64,000 nucleotides of DNA, from positions 310,001-374,000 of the forward strand of contig CAWAYH010000004.1 of assembly GCA_963786195.1 (NCBI GenBank), in the 5' to 3' direction. Position numbers and translations under genes: made by a program. Every line of letters starts with the position of its first letter. The first letter of the stretch is position 1. The notes under the pieces are model-generated. The model saw nothing but the letters and a program-made list of their open reading frames with translations. It was not told the DNA's origin and searched no databases. Of the stretch, positions 8,386-17,872 are shown one piece after another. The DNA comes from CAWAYH01 sp963786195 (GTDB lineage: Bacteria; Acidobacteriota; Vicinamibacteria; Vicinamibacterales; 2-12-FULL-66-21).

Positions 8386-8409
8386 ACACAGGCCGGCCGC
8401 TGAGATTCG

Positions 8410-9036
8410 TCATCCGCCGGTGCGTTCCGCTTCAACTCTGGCAAGCCACCGTTTGCGTCGGACCGATTCGTCGCGTTCGTCTTCTTCCAGCGCAGCGGCG
8501 ACGTCGCCCACTTCGTGGTCGAGCCGCGGAATGACGACCCGCTCCAGCGCCTTCAGACGACGCACGGTCTTGAGGAGTCCGGCCTGGAGGTTCCGTACCG
8601 CCTCTTCCTCCTCGGCGAGGGCGACGAGCGAAGGAAGAACCGCTGAGACGCTCAGCCCTGCAGCATCGAGGCTGGCAGATGTGGCACCGGTGCCATAGTG
8701 CGGTTTGAAGGGTTGCAGGCTCGGCTGCAGACGCGGCATGGGGACGCCCACGAGCGATCCCGGTCGCACGTCCACCACTGCAGTGACCGGCTGCGCGAGC
8801 GCGGCGGCGTCCACTCCGGCGCCCCCGATTTCGATCCGCGCTTCGCGAACCGCGCGCCTGGCATCGTCCAAGGCTCGCCTCACCCACTCGCGAATCTCGT
8901 TTCGCCGTCTGAGGCGTTGCATGAGCTCGCGGAGGATGGCTTCACGCTTGCTGTCGAGCAGCTCTCGCCCCAGGCGCGCCGCCTTGCGCTCCAACTGAAG
9001 CGTGAGAAGCCGCGATCGAATAGCCGGCCCGCTCAT
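8410..9036 (-). CDS. ntpD: V/A-type ATPase subunit D
   Basis: The 208-residue central rotor shaft of the V/A-type ATPase, which couples the A3B3 head to the membrane ring. The N-terminal basic helix (about residues 1-45) and the long C-terminal helix (about 130-205) match the antiparallel coiled coil of subunit D; the C-terminus is very rich in Arg and Glu. The start at 9036 overlaps the stop of subunit B (ATGA), indicating translational coupling. It is the last gene of the 20-kb hydrogenase-ATPase run. The open frame extends upstream, but that part lies inside the B gene. Confidence 0.9.
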   Translation of the reverse strand: MSGPAIRSRLLTLQLERKAARLGRELLDSKREAILRELMQRLRRRNEIREWVRRALDDARRAVREARIEIGGAGVDAAALAQPVTAVVDVRPGSLVGVPMPRLQPSLQPFKPHYGTGATSASLDAAGLSVSAVLPSLVALAEEEEAVRNLQAGLLKTVRRLKALERVVIPRLDHEVGDVAAALEEDERDESVRRKRWLARVEAERTGG

Positions 9037-10451
9037 GGGAAGTCGCTCCGAGATCTCCCCGGCGAGTTGGGCGCGCGCGCCCTGATGCGCCGGAGCAGCT
9101 CGGGAGGGAGGTGGCTGAGCTCGCGGTCGGGTAACGCCGCGAGCGTGTCCCACGCCCGGTCCAAGGTGCGAGCCACGGGACGCGCCTCGTTGAGGTGCTG
9201 GGCGAGGAACTGCCCTTCGAAGGCGTCGCCGAATTGGAGGTACTGCCGTTCCACTTCTGACAACTCCTCGCGGCCGATGATCGATTCGAGCGCGCGGGCG
9301 CGCGCGACCCGCGCGCAACTGGCGTACAGCTGGCGGGCGATCTCCGCGTGATCCTCGCGAGTCCGACCGGGGCCGATCCCGTCGTTCATCAGGCGCGAGA
9401 GCGATGGCAGCACCGCCACAGGCGGATAGATGCCGCGCCGGTCCAGCTCGCGGTCGAGCACGATTTGCCCTTCGGTGACATACCCCGTGAGGTCGGGAAT
9501 CGGGTGCGTGATATCGCCGGATGGCATCGTCACAATCGGAATCTGAGTCAGCGATCCGCGGCCGCCTTGGATGCGTCCGGCACGCTCGAAGATCGACGCC
9601 AGATCACTGTAGAGATAGCCCGGGTATCCCTTGCGGCTGGGCACCTCGCCCTTGGCCGCGGACACCTCTCGCAGCGCTTCGCCATAGTTCGTCATGTCGT
9701 TCAGCACCACGAGCACGTGCAGCCCGAGGTCGAACGCGAGATACTCGGCCGCCGTCAACGCGCACCGCGGCGTAATCAACCGCTCGGCGGCCGGGTCGTC
9801 GGCGTAGTTCATGAAGGCCACCACCCGCTGCCGGGCCCCGGTGCGCCGAAACGCGTCTTCGTATCGGAGCGCGACGTCACGTGGGAGTCCGAGCGCCGCG
9901 AACACCACGGCGAATTTCTCGACACCAGGGGCCTGCGCCTGGGCGATGATTTGCATCGCCAGCGTGTCGTGAGGCAGTCCGGCCTCGGTGAAGATCGGCA
10001 GTTTCTGTCCCAGCACGACGCTGTTGAGCGCGTCGATGGCCGAGACGCCGGTCTCCAGAAAGTCACGCGGAAACTCGCGCCGCACGGGATTCACCGGCGC
10101 GCCTTCGATCGCCCGCTCGTCCTCGAGGAGCGGTGGCGGCAAGCCGTCCGACGGCCGCCCCATGCCGTCGTAGATGCGTCCGAGCAACTCACGGCCAACG
10201 CCGAACTTCAGGGGGCTGCCGTGAAAGCGTACGCGAGCCTGCCCGAGTGTGAGGCCCTCGGTTGTCCCAAACACTTCAATGACCGCGGAGTCTCCGGCGA
10301 CTGCGAGCACGCGTCCGGCCCTGGCCTCACCGTCGGGCGACACGACTTCCACGTGCTCGTGGAATGACACACCGGCGACGCCCTGCACGAACGCCAGCGG
10401 CCCGCGCAGGCCGGTCAGACCGCGGTATTCGACACCGCCGAACTGAGTCAT
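9033..10451 (-). CDS. ntpB: V/A-type ATPase subunit B
   Basis: The 472-residue non-catalytic nucleotide-binding subunit of the A3B3 head. The family blocks are present: MGRP near residue 95, the DFLETG-SAID region near 130, LNDMTNYGEALREVS, GYPGYLYSDLA and the DLTGYVTEGQI region. As expected for B, it lacks a Walker A lysine. The ATG at 10451 overlaps the subunit A stop by ATGA. The open frame upstream of this ATG is the shadow of subunit A in another frame. Confidence 0.95.
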   Translation of the reverse strand: MTQFGGVEYRGLTGLRGPLAFVQGVAGVSFHEHVEVVSPDGEARAGRVLAVAGDSAVIEVFGTTEGLTLGQARVRFHGSPLKFGVGRELLGRIYDGMGRPSDGLPPPLLEDERAIEGAPVNPVRREFPRDFLETGVSAIDALNSVVLGQKLPIFTEAGLPHDTLAMQIIAQAQAPGVEKFAVVFAALGLPRDVALRYEDAFRRTGARQRVVAFMNYADDPAAERLITPRCALTAAEYLAFDLGLHVLVVLNDMTNYGEALREVSAAKGEVPSRKGYPGYLYSDLASIFERAGRIQGGRGSLTQIPIVTMPSGDITHPIPDLTGYVTEGQIVLDRELDRRGIYPPVAVLPSLSRLMNDGIGPGRTREDHAEIARQLYASCARVARARALESIIGREELSEVERQYLQFGDAFEGQFLAQHLNEARPVARTLDRAWDTLAALPDRELSHLPPELLRRIRARAPNSPGRSRSDFP

Positions 10452-12238
10452 GGAGTCGCCACCGCGAGTTCGAGCGCTGCGCACTCCCGTTCCACGGCCG
10501 CTTCCAGCTCGTCGAACCCGGTCAGTGCGTCCTCGCCCAGCTCGGATTTCGCGCGCGTGATTCGAGCGAGCACCGGAAGATCGGCGATCGCTCCTGTGGT
10601 GACGCCATGCTCCAGGGCGGTGAGTCCACGCGCGTGGACGCCGAGCAGCAGCTTCAGGAGCCGAAACTGCCGCAGCGGAGAGCACGTCGCATCTGCGGGA
10701 TCGAACGCGTTCTGACGCAGGAATCCGTCTTCGAACAATCGCGCGGTGACGAGCAGAAACTGCTGCCGCTCCGGCAGGCTCTCGGTGCCAATCAGCCGCG
10801 CTGTGGCCTCGACGCGCACGGCGTCGTCGAGCAGCGCCAGGGCCTCCTGTCTCAGACGAGCCCACTCAGGTGACGTCGTCGTGGACCACCACGCCGTGAG
10901 CTGGTCGGGCAGATGGCTGTAGGACTCACGCAGGCTGATGGCGGGGAACATGCGCGCTTCGGCCCTCGCCTTGTCGAGCGTCCAGAAGCACTGGGTGAAG
11001 CGCTGAGTGTGGCGGGTGACGGGCTCGGTGAGGTCCCCGCCTGGCGGCGAGATTGCGGAAATCAACGTGACAGATCCTTCCGGGCCTGCCAAGGTCCGCA
11101 CGCGACCCGCCCGCTCGTAGTAACTTGCCAGGCGGCTCGACAGATACGACGGATACCCTTCTTCGGCGGGCATCTCGCCGAGCCGCCCGGATAGCTCCCG
11201 CAGCGCCTCCGCCCAGCGGGACGTGCTGTCAGCCAGCAACGCCACGTGGTAGCCCATGTCGCGGTAGTACTCCGCGATCGTGACGCCGGTGTAGATCGAC
11301 GCCTCGCGCGCTGGAACCGGCATGTTCGAGGTGTTGGCGACCAGGACCGTACGCTCAGCGAGCGGCCGGCCGCTGCGCGGGTCGACGAGGTTCGGCAGCT
11401 TCGTCAGCATTTCCGTCATCTCGTTGCCGCGTTCGCCGCAGCCCACGTAGACGATCACGTCGGCGTCCGCCCACTTGCAGAGCTGCTGCTGCATGACGGT
11501 CTTTCCGGTCCCGAATCCACCGGGCATTCCACACGCACCCCCGCGCGGCAGCGGGAAGAAGGTGTCGAGGACGCGTTGCCCTGTCAGCATCGGCATCGTC
11601 GCGGGCAGCCGCTCCGCGAACGGTCGCGGGCGTCGTACGCGCCAGGTATGGAACAAGGTCAGGCTCGTCTCCGACCCGTCGTCAGTGACGAGGGTGGCGA
11701 CGGGATCGGCGACGCGACGCGGACCGGCGGCCGCGATGTCCGCAATGCGGCCAGACAAGCGAGGCGGAACGAGCACGCGATGTTCGAGCGCCGCCGTTTC
11801 CCGAATCGTGCCGATCACATCGCCGCCCGCGACCCGCACGCCGGCGCCGGCAACGGGCACGAACTCCCACAGACGGTTGCGATCGAGCGCCGGCGCCTGC
11901 TGGCCTCGGCCAAGAAAGTTGCCTTCCGCTTGCGCGAGACGATGGAGGGGACGCTGGATTCCGTCGAACACGCTCCCAAGCAGGCCTGGCCCGAGCTCGA
12001 CCACGAACGGCTGCCCCGTTGCGAAGACGGGGGCGCCGGAGGTGAGTCCGCTCGTCTCCTCGTACACCTGCAGCGTGGCTGAGTGGCCCTCGAGCTCGAC
12101 CACTTCCGCCAGCAAGTGCTCCTCTCCGATCAGGATTACTTCGCCGAGCATGATGTCGCGCTCAACGTCGGCGCGGACGACCAATCCCGCGATGGTTCTC
12201 AGGTGGCCGGCTGGCACATCCGCGGAGAGGCGGTCCAC
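10448..12238 (-). CDS. ntpA: V/A-type ATPase catalytic subunit A
   Basis: The 596-residue catalytic subunit, which hydrolyses or makes ATP in the cytoplasmic head. The Walker A motif GGFGTGKT is near residue 235, followed by YVGCGERGNEM, SNMPVPAREASIYTG, LLADSTSRWAEALRE and SPPGGDLTEPVT, all typical of the family. The bulge (non-homologous) domain is present around residues 110-190. The start is GTG at 12238, directly after the TAG of subunit E; the next in-frame ATG would remove the conserved N-terminal beta-barrel. It is full length for the family. Confidence 0.96.
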   Translation of the reverse strand: MDRLSADVPAGHLRTIAGLVVRADVERDIMLGEVILIGEEHLLAEVVELEGHSATLQVYEETSGLTSGAPVFATGQPFVVELGPGLLGSVFDGIQRPLHRLAQAEGNFLGRGQQAPALDRNRLWEFVPVAGAGVRVAGGDVIGTIRETAALEHRVLVPPRLSGRIADIAAAGPRRVADPVATLVTDDGSETSLTLFHTWRVRRPRPFAERLPATMPMLTGQRVLDTFFPLPRGGACGMPGGFGTGKTVMQQQLCKWADADVIVYVGCGERGNEMTEMLTKLPNLVDPRSGRPLAERTVLVANTSNMPVPAREASIYTGVTIAEYYRDMGYHVALLADSTSRWAEALRELSGRLGEMPAEEGYPSYLSSRLASYYERAGRVRTLAGPEGSVTLISAISPPGGDLTEPVTRHTQRFTQCFWTLDKARAEARMFPAISLRESYSHLPDQLTAWWSTTTSPEWARLRQEALALLDDAVRVEATARLIGTESLPERQQFLLVTARLFEDGFLRQNAFDPADATCSPLRQFRLLKLLLGVHARGLTALEHGVTTGAIADLPVLARITRAKSELGEDALTGFDELEAAVERECAALELAVATP

Positions 12239-12886
12239 CTAGACTCCTGGTGGCGTCCCGGTCAACGGGATTGTCGCAGCGACGGCGCGTTCGTAGATGT
12301 CGGCGAGCGCGGACCGCCACCCTGCTTGAAAACGCCGCGCCCGTCCGCTGTAGCTGTTATCAAACGAGGCGCGACCTTCAGGGGTGCGCACGATGCAGCC
12401 GCCGTCCACCTGGCCGGGGGCCACCCGCACGTCGTCCCGCTCCGCGTCGGCTGCCACAGCGGTGCACCACTCGGGCCCCAGTAGTGCGGCATCGGATGCA
12501 GACACAACGACCTCGAAGACGCGGCCGGGCAGGCGGACGATCGCTTCGCGCGCGAACCTGGCCAACAAGTCGCGGCGGATCTGCGGTTCCACGGGATCCG
12601 CCAGCCGTTGTTCTCCCAGCTCCACCGCCCGCGCGATCCATTGTTCGCGGTCGGCGACCGCCTCACGCGTATCCTCCCAGTCCTCTTGCCCAAGTCGCGA
12701 CTGTGCGTGCTGTCGCGCGGCAGCCAATCGGATGTCATGGTCCGGAATGGTCACGACTTCGCGAATAGCCTCCCCGCGAATGCGCTCGACGTCTTCTTGT
12801 GCCTGGCGTTCGAGCGCCTCGGCCTCGGCAGACGCATCCTCACGGACGGCCGCGATCACGGCGGCGATGCTGCCCATCGCTTTCAT
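12239..12886 (-). CDS. ntpE: V/A-type ATPase subunit E
   Basis: The 215-residue peripheral-stalk subunit. The first 80 residues form an Ala/Glu/Arg-rich coiled coil with the REVVTIPDHDIRL region, and the C-terminal half is a globular domain that binds the top of the A3B3 head. It pairs with the small stalk protein encoded at 16454-16786. The stop directly abuts the GTG start of subunit A, and the start overlaps subunit F by four bases. Sequence divergence in subunit E is normal, so the call rests on length, coiled coil and position between F and A. Confidence 0.85.
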   Translation of the reverse strand: MKAMGSIAAVIAAVREDASAEAEALERQAQEDVERIRGEAIREVVTIPDHDIRLAAARQHAQSRLGQEDWEDTREAVADREQWIARAVELGEQRLADPVEPQIRRDLLARFAREAIVRLPGRVFEVVVSASDAALLGPEWCTAVAADAERDDVRVAPGQVDGGCIVRTPEGRASFDNSYSGRARRFQAGWRSALADIYERAVAATIPLTGTPPGV

Positions 12887-13146
12887 GGAGGGTTCGCCCC
12901 TTCGAATCCCGGCCGCGGCAGCACGAGAATGACGGGCGCCCGGCGTTGGCTACGGATGCGCGCCACCGCCCCGGGCGCCATCTCATCGACCGACGCAGAG
13001 ACGAGCACGAGCCCGACGGTAGGGTCCGAGCCGAGGGCAGACAGTCGTGCCTCGGCTTCCCGTGGTGTCAGACACGACATGGTCTCCACACCGGCCAAGG
13101 CGAATCCGCGAGCCTCGTCGAGCTCGCCAAGTGCGACAATCCTCAC
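12883..13146 (-). CDS. ntpG: V/A-type ATPase subunit F
   Basis: A small (87-residue) central-stalk subunit with an alternating beta-alpha pattern. It opens with MRIVALGE, continues with a GLVLVSASV strand and ends with a PVILVLP strand, as expected for the Rossmann-like F subunit. It overlaps both neighbours by four bases (subunit K upstream, subunit E downstream). It is slightly short for the family, which is commonly around 100 residues. It would bind subunit D and help regulate the rotor. Confidence 0.85.
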   Translation of the reverse strand: MRIVALGELDEARGFALAGVETMSCLTPREAEARLSALGSDPTVGLVLVSASVDEMAPGAVARIRSQRRAPVILVLPRPGFEGANPP

Positions 13147-13493
13147 GTCAGGTAACCCAGAATCATGATCGCGACGATCAGTCCGTAGATCGCGATGCCC
13201 TCAGCGAGGCCGACGAACACGAGCGCCCTGCCGGCTGTCTCCGGCTTCTCTGCCACAGCGCCCATCGCAGCGCCACCCACGACCGCGACCGCGTAGGCCG
13301 CGCCCAGGGCCGACAAGCCCGTCACGAGCGCGGCGGACAGGAAGCCCCACTTCATGACTTCCGGTGAAACCGGGGACCGTGCGGCTTCCTGTCCGGTCGT
13401 AACGGTCTGCGCCAGCGCAGGCGCCAGCATCATGAGCGCCGGAAGTGGCGCGAGCACGACGGCGACGAGTAGCCACGTCCTTCCGCGACGCAT
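13143..13493 (-). CDS. ntpK: V/A-type ATPase subunit K (proteolipid, c-type ring)
   Basis: A 116-residue ring proteolipid with an N-terminal cleavable-looking hydrophobic segment (about residues 6-28, ending ALAQ), then two glycine/alanine-rich transmembrane helices (about 50-78 and 90-115). The ion-binding carboxylate is Glu98 in the LAEGIAIYG motif of the last helix. The residue after the glutamate is Gly, not the Ser/Thr often seen in Na+-binding rings, which weakly favours H+ transport. The ATG overlaps the subunit I stop by ATGA. The open frame upstream lies in the I gene and is not used. Confidence 0.92.
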   Translation of the reverse strand: MRRGRTWLLVAVVLAPLPALMMLAPALAQTVTTGQEAARSPVSPEVMKWGFLSAALVTGLSALGAAYAVAVVGGAAMGAVAEKPETAGRALVFVGLAEGIAIYGLIVAIMILGYLT

Positions 13494-15475
13494 CACGTGC
13501 CTCCTTTGCGAAACATCAAGGGGCGGTAGGGTTCGCCCCCGCCTCTGAAGAACTTGCCGAAGAACTCGTAGTACTCGAGCCGAAGGACCTGAACCGAGAC
13601 GGTGAGGCCCTCGAGGAAGATCATGACGATGTTGCCGGCGATGAGCGTGACGATGCCAAGCGGTTGACCGAATCGGAAGTGAGCCAGCGTGTCGGCGAGG
13701 GCGAACATCGCCACGAAGACCCCGGCGTGAACGGCTGCGAACGCGGCCACCCGTACAAACGAGATGGTGTTGGCGAAAAACGAGAACAGTGAATCGACCA
13801 GCTCGACGGAACCCTCGAGCGCCAGCAGCCAGCGTGGTGTCGTCGGCTGGGGGACCCGTGCGGGCGCGCCGCGCGCGAGGAGCCGTACGATCGGCCGCCT
13901 CAGGACGAGCAGCAACACCGGAACGGTCAGCATGGCCAGGAGCAGCGGTGTCGGAACGATGACGTTGGCCGGCACGAATGTCCGCGCGAGCAGCGCCACC
14001 AGGATCCAGTACGCGAAGGCCCCGAACACGCCATGAGGGCCAAGGAGTGCCGAGGCGCGCTCGCCGGAGCGCCAGCTGTTCACGATGTTGATCAAGAGGC
14101 CGAGGCTGACGAGCAACACCCCAAATCCAATTGCCACGCCCATGAAGCGTCGGAGATCGCGAATCGGTTCCATCCACAACACGGGCAGCAAGCCCTCGAT
14201 GCCGAAGAAGCTGCCGTAGAGCGCGCCAAAGGTCATGGACGCGACGCCGCACTCCATCAGCAGGATGCCGTAGTCGAGAAACCGCGGAAGGTAGCGAAAC
14301 AGACAGTAGCCGGCGGAGAACAGCACCAGCCCGTGCCCAACATCGCCGAACATGAACCCGAACATGAGCAGGAAGCTGACCGCAAAGAACGCCGTCGGGT
14401 GAATCTCACCGTAGGCGGGCACGCCGTACAGCTGTACCAGCATTTGAAACGGCCGGAGCAGCAGCGGGTTGCGATAGAGGATGGGAATCTGGAGCGCGCT
14501 GGCAAGCACCTCGGGCATGTCCTGGGGTTTCTCGACGTCCACGACAGCCCGACCTTCCGTGACCGCTGCGATCGCGCGCGTCATGCGCGCTGCGTGGTCT
14601 TCAGGAATCCAGCCGGAGATGACGACATACCGGCCAGAGGCCGCAAAGTAAGTCTGGGCTTGGAGCAGGAGGGCGCCGAGTTCCGCTCGTCGGGCGAGCT
14701 CGACCAGTGTCGGCACGGAGCCGGACCGCAGCGCCGCCATGTCCTCCAGCACCCGACGTTCGGCCTCTTCGGCCTCGCGCAGGTCCGTACCGGCGACCTC
14801 CGCCGTCTCGCCGGCCCCGCCGCTCAGGGAGATACGCTCGAACGACACCACCCGGAGAGCATTCTCCAGCCGGTCGCCCACGGCAGCTGGCATCGCCACC
14901 GCGGCCAACACGGTCGCCTCGCTCACGTCGATCGGCAGGATGACGAATGGCGCCGGCGCGAGGACTGACGCGAGCGACGACAGCTCTTCCGCGTGAATCA
15001 GGCCGAGGCTGACGGTCGTAAAGCGGAGGCTCGAGAGCCGCGCCACATCGACCTGGGCGCGCCGGAGGCGCTCGGCATGTCTCAGGCTTTCTCGAGCATG
15101 GGTGGCTCGCTCGCGGGCCTCGCCCAGGCGCTTCCAGAACTCGTCGACGCCAGACTCGATCGGCCTCACTTCTTGATCGAGCCACCGATGCTCGTCGGCG
15201 AAATCGCGGATCTCGGTGGTCGCCAGGGCGCCGGTAGGATCGGGCAGTGGGACTTCGAGTCGCTCAGCGGTGCGTCGAATACGATGCACGAGATCGCGAA
15301 AGGCGGCGAGCTCCTCGCGTGTGCCCGGCGGGGCCGCGTCGGTCGCGGCGACTCGGCCGTGCGCGATGTCGATGAGGTGCAGCAGGCCCTGTGCTGCAAT
15401 GTGCCGCGTCACGGCTGGCGCCTCACGGCTGGGCACCTGAATCTGCATATGGACCATCGGAACGGACCCGAGCAT
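13493..15475 (-). CDS. ntpI: V/A-type ATPase subunit I (membrane stator)
   Basis: The 660-residue equivalent of eukaryotic subunit a, forming the ion half-channels beside the K ring. The first half is soluble with coiled-coil segments. The second half has at least seven membrane helices, starting around the FFAVSFLLMFGFMFGDVGHG motif near residue 355 and including the SFVRVAAFAAVHAGV helix with the conserved Arg needed for ion transfer. The C-terminal FYEFFGKFF-type block is present as YYEFFGKFFRGGGEPYRPL. The ATG at 15475 starts four bases before the end of subunit C's region. It is full length. Confidence 0.94.
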   Translation of the reverse strand: MLGSVPMVHMQIQVPSREAPAVTRHIAAQGLLHLIDIAHGRVAATDAAPPGTREELAAFRDLVHRIRRTAERLEVPLPDPTGALATTEIRDFADEHRWLDQEVRPIESGVDEFWKRLGEARERATHARESLRHAERLRRAQVDVARLSSLRFTTVSLGLIHAEELSSLASVLAPAPFVILPIDVSEATVLAAVAMPAAVGDRLENALRVVSFERISLSGGAGETAEVAGTDLREAEEAERRVLEDMAALRSGSVPTLVELARRAELGALLLQAQTYFAASGRYVVISGWIPEDHAARMTRAIAAVTEGRAVVDVEKPQDMPEVLASALQIPILYRNPLLLRPFQMLVQLYGVPAYGEIHPTAFFAVSFLLMFGFMFGDVGHGLVLFSAGYCLFRYLPRFLDYGILLMECGVASMTFGALYGSFFGIEGLLPVLWMEPIRDLRRFMGVAIGFGVLLVSLGLLINIVNSWRSGERASALLGPHGVFGAFAYWILVALLARTFVPANVIVPTPLLLAMLTVPVLLLVLRRPIVRLLARGAPARVPQPTTPRWLLALEGSVELVDSLFSFFANTISFVRVAAFAAVHAGVFVAMFALADTLAHFRFGQPLGIVTLIAGNIVMIFLEGLTVSVQVLRLEYYEFFGKFFRGGGEPYRPLMFRKGGT

Positions 15476-15478
15476 GGA

Positions 15479-16454
15479 TCAGGCTCCCAGAGCGCTCGCA
15501 GCCAGCGCCCGTTCGAGCGCTGGGGCCGCGTCGGATCTGCCGTCAGCTTCCTTGATTGACGTCACGCCCCGAACTTCTTCGTCCTGCAACAGCAGCAGGG
15601 CAATACCAGGACCGAGGCAATACGCCGATCCGAGAAACGCTCGCCGGCAAGCCTGGTACCGCGCCCGCCGGCTGGCAAGCATCAGCCCATCCCAGTCCGC
15701 GGCATTCCCGGCCAGGCGCCTCCAAGTCCGAGGCCAGGCCTGGACGATCTTCCCGCTGCCGGGCGTCCACGCTGCAAGCCGGGCAAGCTCAGTCGCCGGA
15801 AGCTCGCGCGTCAGCATCGCGAGGCTGCCGACCACAGCGTCAGGCGACAACCCGAACGAGTGGTGTCCGCGCCGAAGTAGATTGAGATCCCGCCCACGGA
15901 CCACCGCCAGCGCGAGCTCCCGTGCCGCGGCCTCAGCCGGCGGAAGCGCTATCGCGGCCTCCACGACTGACAGCGACGCCCAGCGATCGAAGGCGAGCTC
16001 GGAGGCCAACAAGTCCTCGGCATGCGCACGCAGGGTGGTGCTCGCAATCCCCGCGTATGGTGTGTCACCCAGACTGCCCGCGAGCCCCGCGAGCGATGTC
16101 TGGTCGCGACACTCCTCGAGTCGAATGCTCTCCAGCGCGCCGAGCCGGCGCCAGAGTGGACCCCAGCGCTCGAACGGCTGCGCTGCGCACACGCGCACGC
16201 CACACGAGCTTGAGATTCTCGATCTCGTGGAGCCGAAGCAGCGCGCGGACGAGCGGCTGACCTGCTGGATAACTCACGAGGACGACGCGGTAGCATGTGA
16301 GGAGTTGTTGGAAACGAAGGAGGTCTTCGCCCTCCGCGGGTCGAGAACGGGGGTCTCGCGCCGTCCGCAGCCGGCCAAGCACCTCGGGTCCAAGCAGACG
16401 AGACTTCAGCGCTCTGACACGTGCGTTTGCGTAGGCCAGGCGCCCCGTCGCCAT
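15479..16454 (-). CDS. ntpC: V/A-type ATPase subunit C (frameshifted)
   Basis: The funnel-shaped subunit (d-type) linking the central stalk to the K ring. The N-terminal frame (from 16454) carries GRLAYANARVRALKSRLL and the CYRVVLVSYP region. The remaining two thirds lie in another frame ending at 15479, with an RRARYQACRRAFLGSAYCLGP block. A single indel near 16195-16205 joins them, within the sequence V-W-R-A-R. The ATG at 16454 overlaps the stop of the stalk gene (TGATG). About 325 residues would result, normal for subunit C. A sequencing indel is more likely than loss of function, since all other ATPase genes are intact. Confidence 0.85.
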
Positions 16455-16786
16455 CACTTCGTCGCCCGGGGCGTCGCACCGTCCCGGATGATGCGGGCGT
16501 AGGCGTCCGCCGCGTGCGCCAGCGCGCCCTCGGCGGCTTGACGTCTGGCCCCCAGATAGCGCGCGCGAGACACTTGGCGATCCGACACCGCGCGATCCGC
16601 CTCCTCCTTGATGCGGCGCTCTTCGTTTTCAGCCGCCTTCCGGAGTGTCTCGTATCGCTCTTGGCGCTTCCGACTCCGCTCGTTCTCGGCTTCGTGCACG
16701 CGTGCCTGCGAGGCGGCGCGCGCCGCCTCGACGCGAGCCCGGGCCTCCTCGTCGGCCGCGACGATCGCCTCGAGATCCGGATTCAC
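16454..16786 (-). CDS. V/A-type ATPase peripheral stalk subunit G/H
   Basis: A 110-residue protein that is almost entirely charged coiled coil (Glu/Ala/Arg repeats over residues 5-95) without a membrane segment. Size and composition fit the G/H stalk subunit that pairs with subunit E. The start is GTG at 16786, which overlaps the TGA of hypB as GTGA. This overlap ties the ATPase genes to the hydrogenase maturation genes in one transcript and couples their translation. Confidence 0.82.
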   Translation of the reverse strand: MNPDLEAIVAADEEARARVEAARAASQARVHEAENERSRKRQERYETLRKAAENEERRIKEEADRAVSDRQVSRARYLGARRQAAEGALAHAADAYARIIRDGATPRATK

Positions 16787-17529
16787 CTCTGTGCGATCTC
16801 CTGCGCGGCCCGCTCATCGGACGCGGGCTTGGCGGCGCTCAGCGCGTGCGCCTCGCGCAGCTGGCCGAGCCATGCAAGCCACGCGTCGAGGCCCTCGCCG
16901 CTCCGAGCCGACACCGGCAGCAACACCGGCCTGGGCATGACGCGCGCGAGTGCGTCCGCAATCGCCTCCACCTTGACGTCGGGCACGTGGGGGAGCAGGT
17001 CCATCTTCGTCAGCAGGACGAGGTCCGCCTTCCGGAACATCACCGGGTACTTCAACGGCTTGTCTTCACCCTCGGTGACCGAGAGCGCGACGACGTTGGC
17101 GGCCTGGCCGAGATCGTAGACCGCCGGGCAGACCAGATTGCCGACGTTCTCGATGAACAAGAAATCGAGTTCCCGCCAGGGGAAATGGTGCAGCGCGCGA
17201 TGGACCATCCCGGCGTCGAGGTGGCACGCCGATCCGGTCGTGATGGACGTCGCCACGATGCCGGCATCGCGCAAACGGGCAGCGTCGTGGTCGGTGGCCA
17301 GGTCTCCCGCGAGTGCCCCCAGCCGCTGCCCGGCCAGCCGCCGAGCGGTGGCCTCGAGCACGGCGGTCTTTCCCGCGCCGGGGGAGCCCATGAGATTGAC
17401 GGCCACGACGCCTCTCGCCTTGAAGTGCTCGCGATTGTGCGCGGCGGTCTGGTCGTTTCCGGAGAGTATCTTCTCGTGAACATCGACCGGGACGAGTTCG
17501 GCGTCTCCGCATCCACAGCTGTCGCACAT
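16783..17529 (-). CDS. hypB: Hydrogenase nickel incorporation GTPase HypB
   Basis: A 248-residue GTPase that works with HypA to deliver nickel to the hydrogenase large subunit. The N-terminus is MCDSCGCGD, the high-affinity CxxCxC nickel site (residues 2-7). The P-loop GSPGAGKT is at residues 48-55, the metal-binding G-domain Cys-His (ACHLDAGM) near 120, and the FIENVGNLVCP block near 150. There is no long His-rich nickel-storage stretch. The ATG at 17529 overlaps the hypA stop by ATGA. The open frame upstream is hypA sequence in another frame. Confidence 0.96.
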   Translation of the reverse strand: MCDSCGCGDAELVPVDVHEKILSGNDQTAAHNREHFKARGVVAVNLMGSPGAGKTAVLEATARRLAGQRLGALAGDLATDHDAARLRDAGIVATSITTGSACHLDAGMVHRALHHFPWRELDFLFIENVGNLVCPAVYDLGQAANVVALSVTEGEDKPLKYPVMFRKADLVLLTKMDLLPHVPDVKVEAIADALARVMPRPVLLPVSARSGEGLDAWLAWLGQLREAHALSAAKPASDERAAQEIAQR

Positions 17530-17870
17530 CACGGCACCTCCATTTCGATCCGGTCGAGCATGATCTCGTCTCCGGCGGCGAGCCGCGCGGCTGCTCCACA
17601 ACGTGTACACTGCAGCACGGAGCCCTGACCGATGGCACTGCCACAGCCCTGACACTCCCAGCGCGCCGGGATACTCTGCACGTCGAGCTCCGCGTGTTCG
17701 CAGATCGTTCGCGCCCGAAAGGTCGCAAACGCGGTCGTCAGGAGTTCGATATCCACGCCTGAGAGCTCGCCGATGCTGATCGAGAGCCGGTGCACGGTCG
17801 CCGCGCGGCGCGCGCGCGCCTCTGCTTCGACGCGCTCCACCAGGGCCTGAACGATCGAGTACTCGTGCAC
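17529..17870 (-). CDS. hypA: Hydrogenase nickel chaperone HypA
   Basis: A 113-residue nickel metallochaperone. It starts with Met-His-Glu (the GTG at 17870 encodes Met; His2 is the nickel ligand) and has the zinc site CxxC-X13-CxxC as CQGCG and CTRCG at about residues 73-92. The start is inferred from the family N-terminus and lies 2 bp after the enoyl-CoA-hydratase-like gene. The stop overlaps hypB. The longer open frame upstream is a shadow of the preceding gene. Confidence 0.95.
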   Translation of the reverse strand: MHEYSIVQALVERVEAEARARRAATVHRLSISIGELSGVDIELLTTAFATFRARTICEHAELDVQSIPARWECQGCGSAIGQGSVLQCTRCGAAARLAAGDEIMLDRIEMEVP

Positions 17871-17872
17871 GG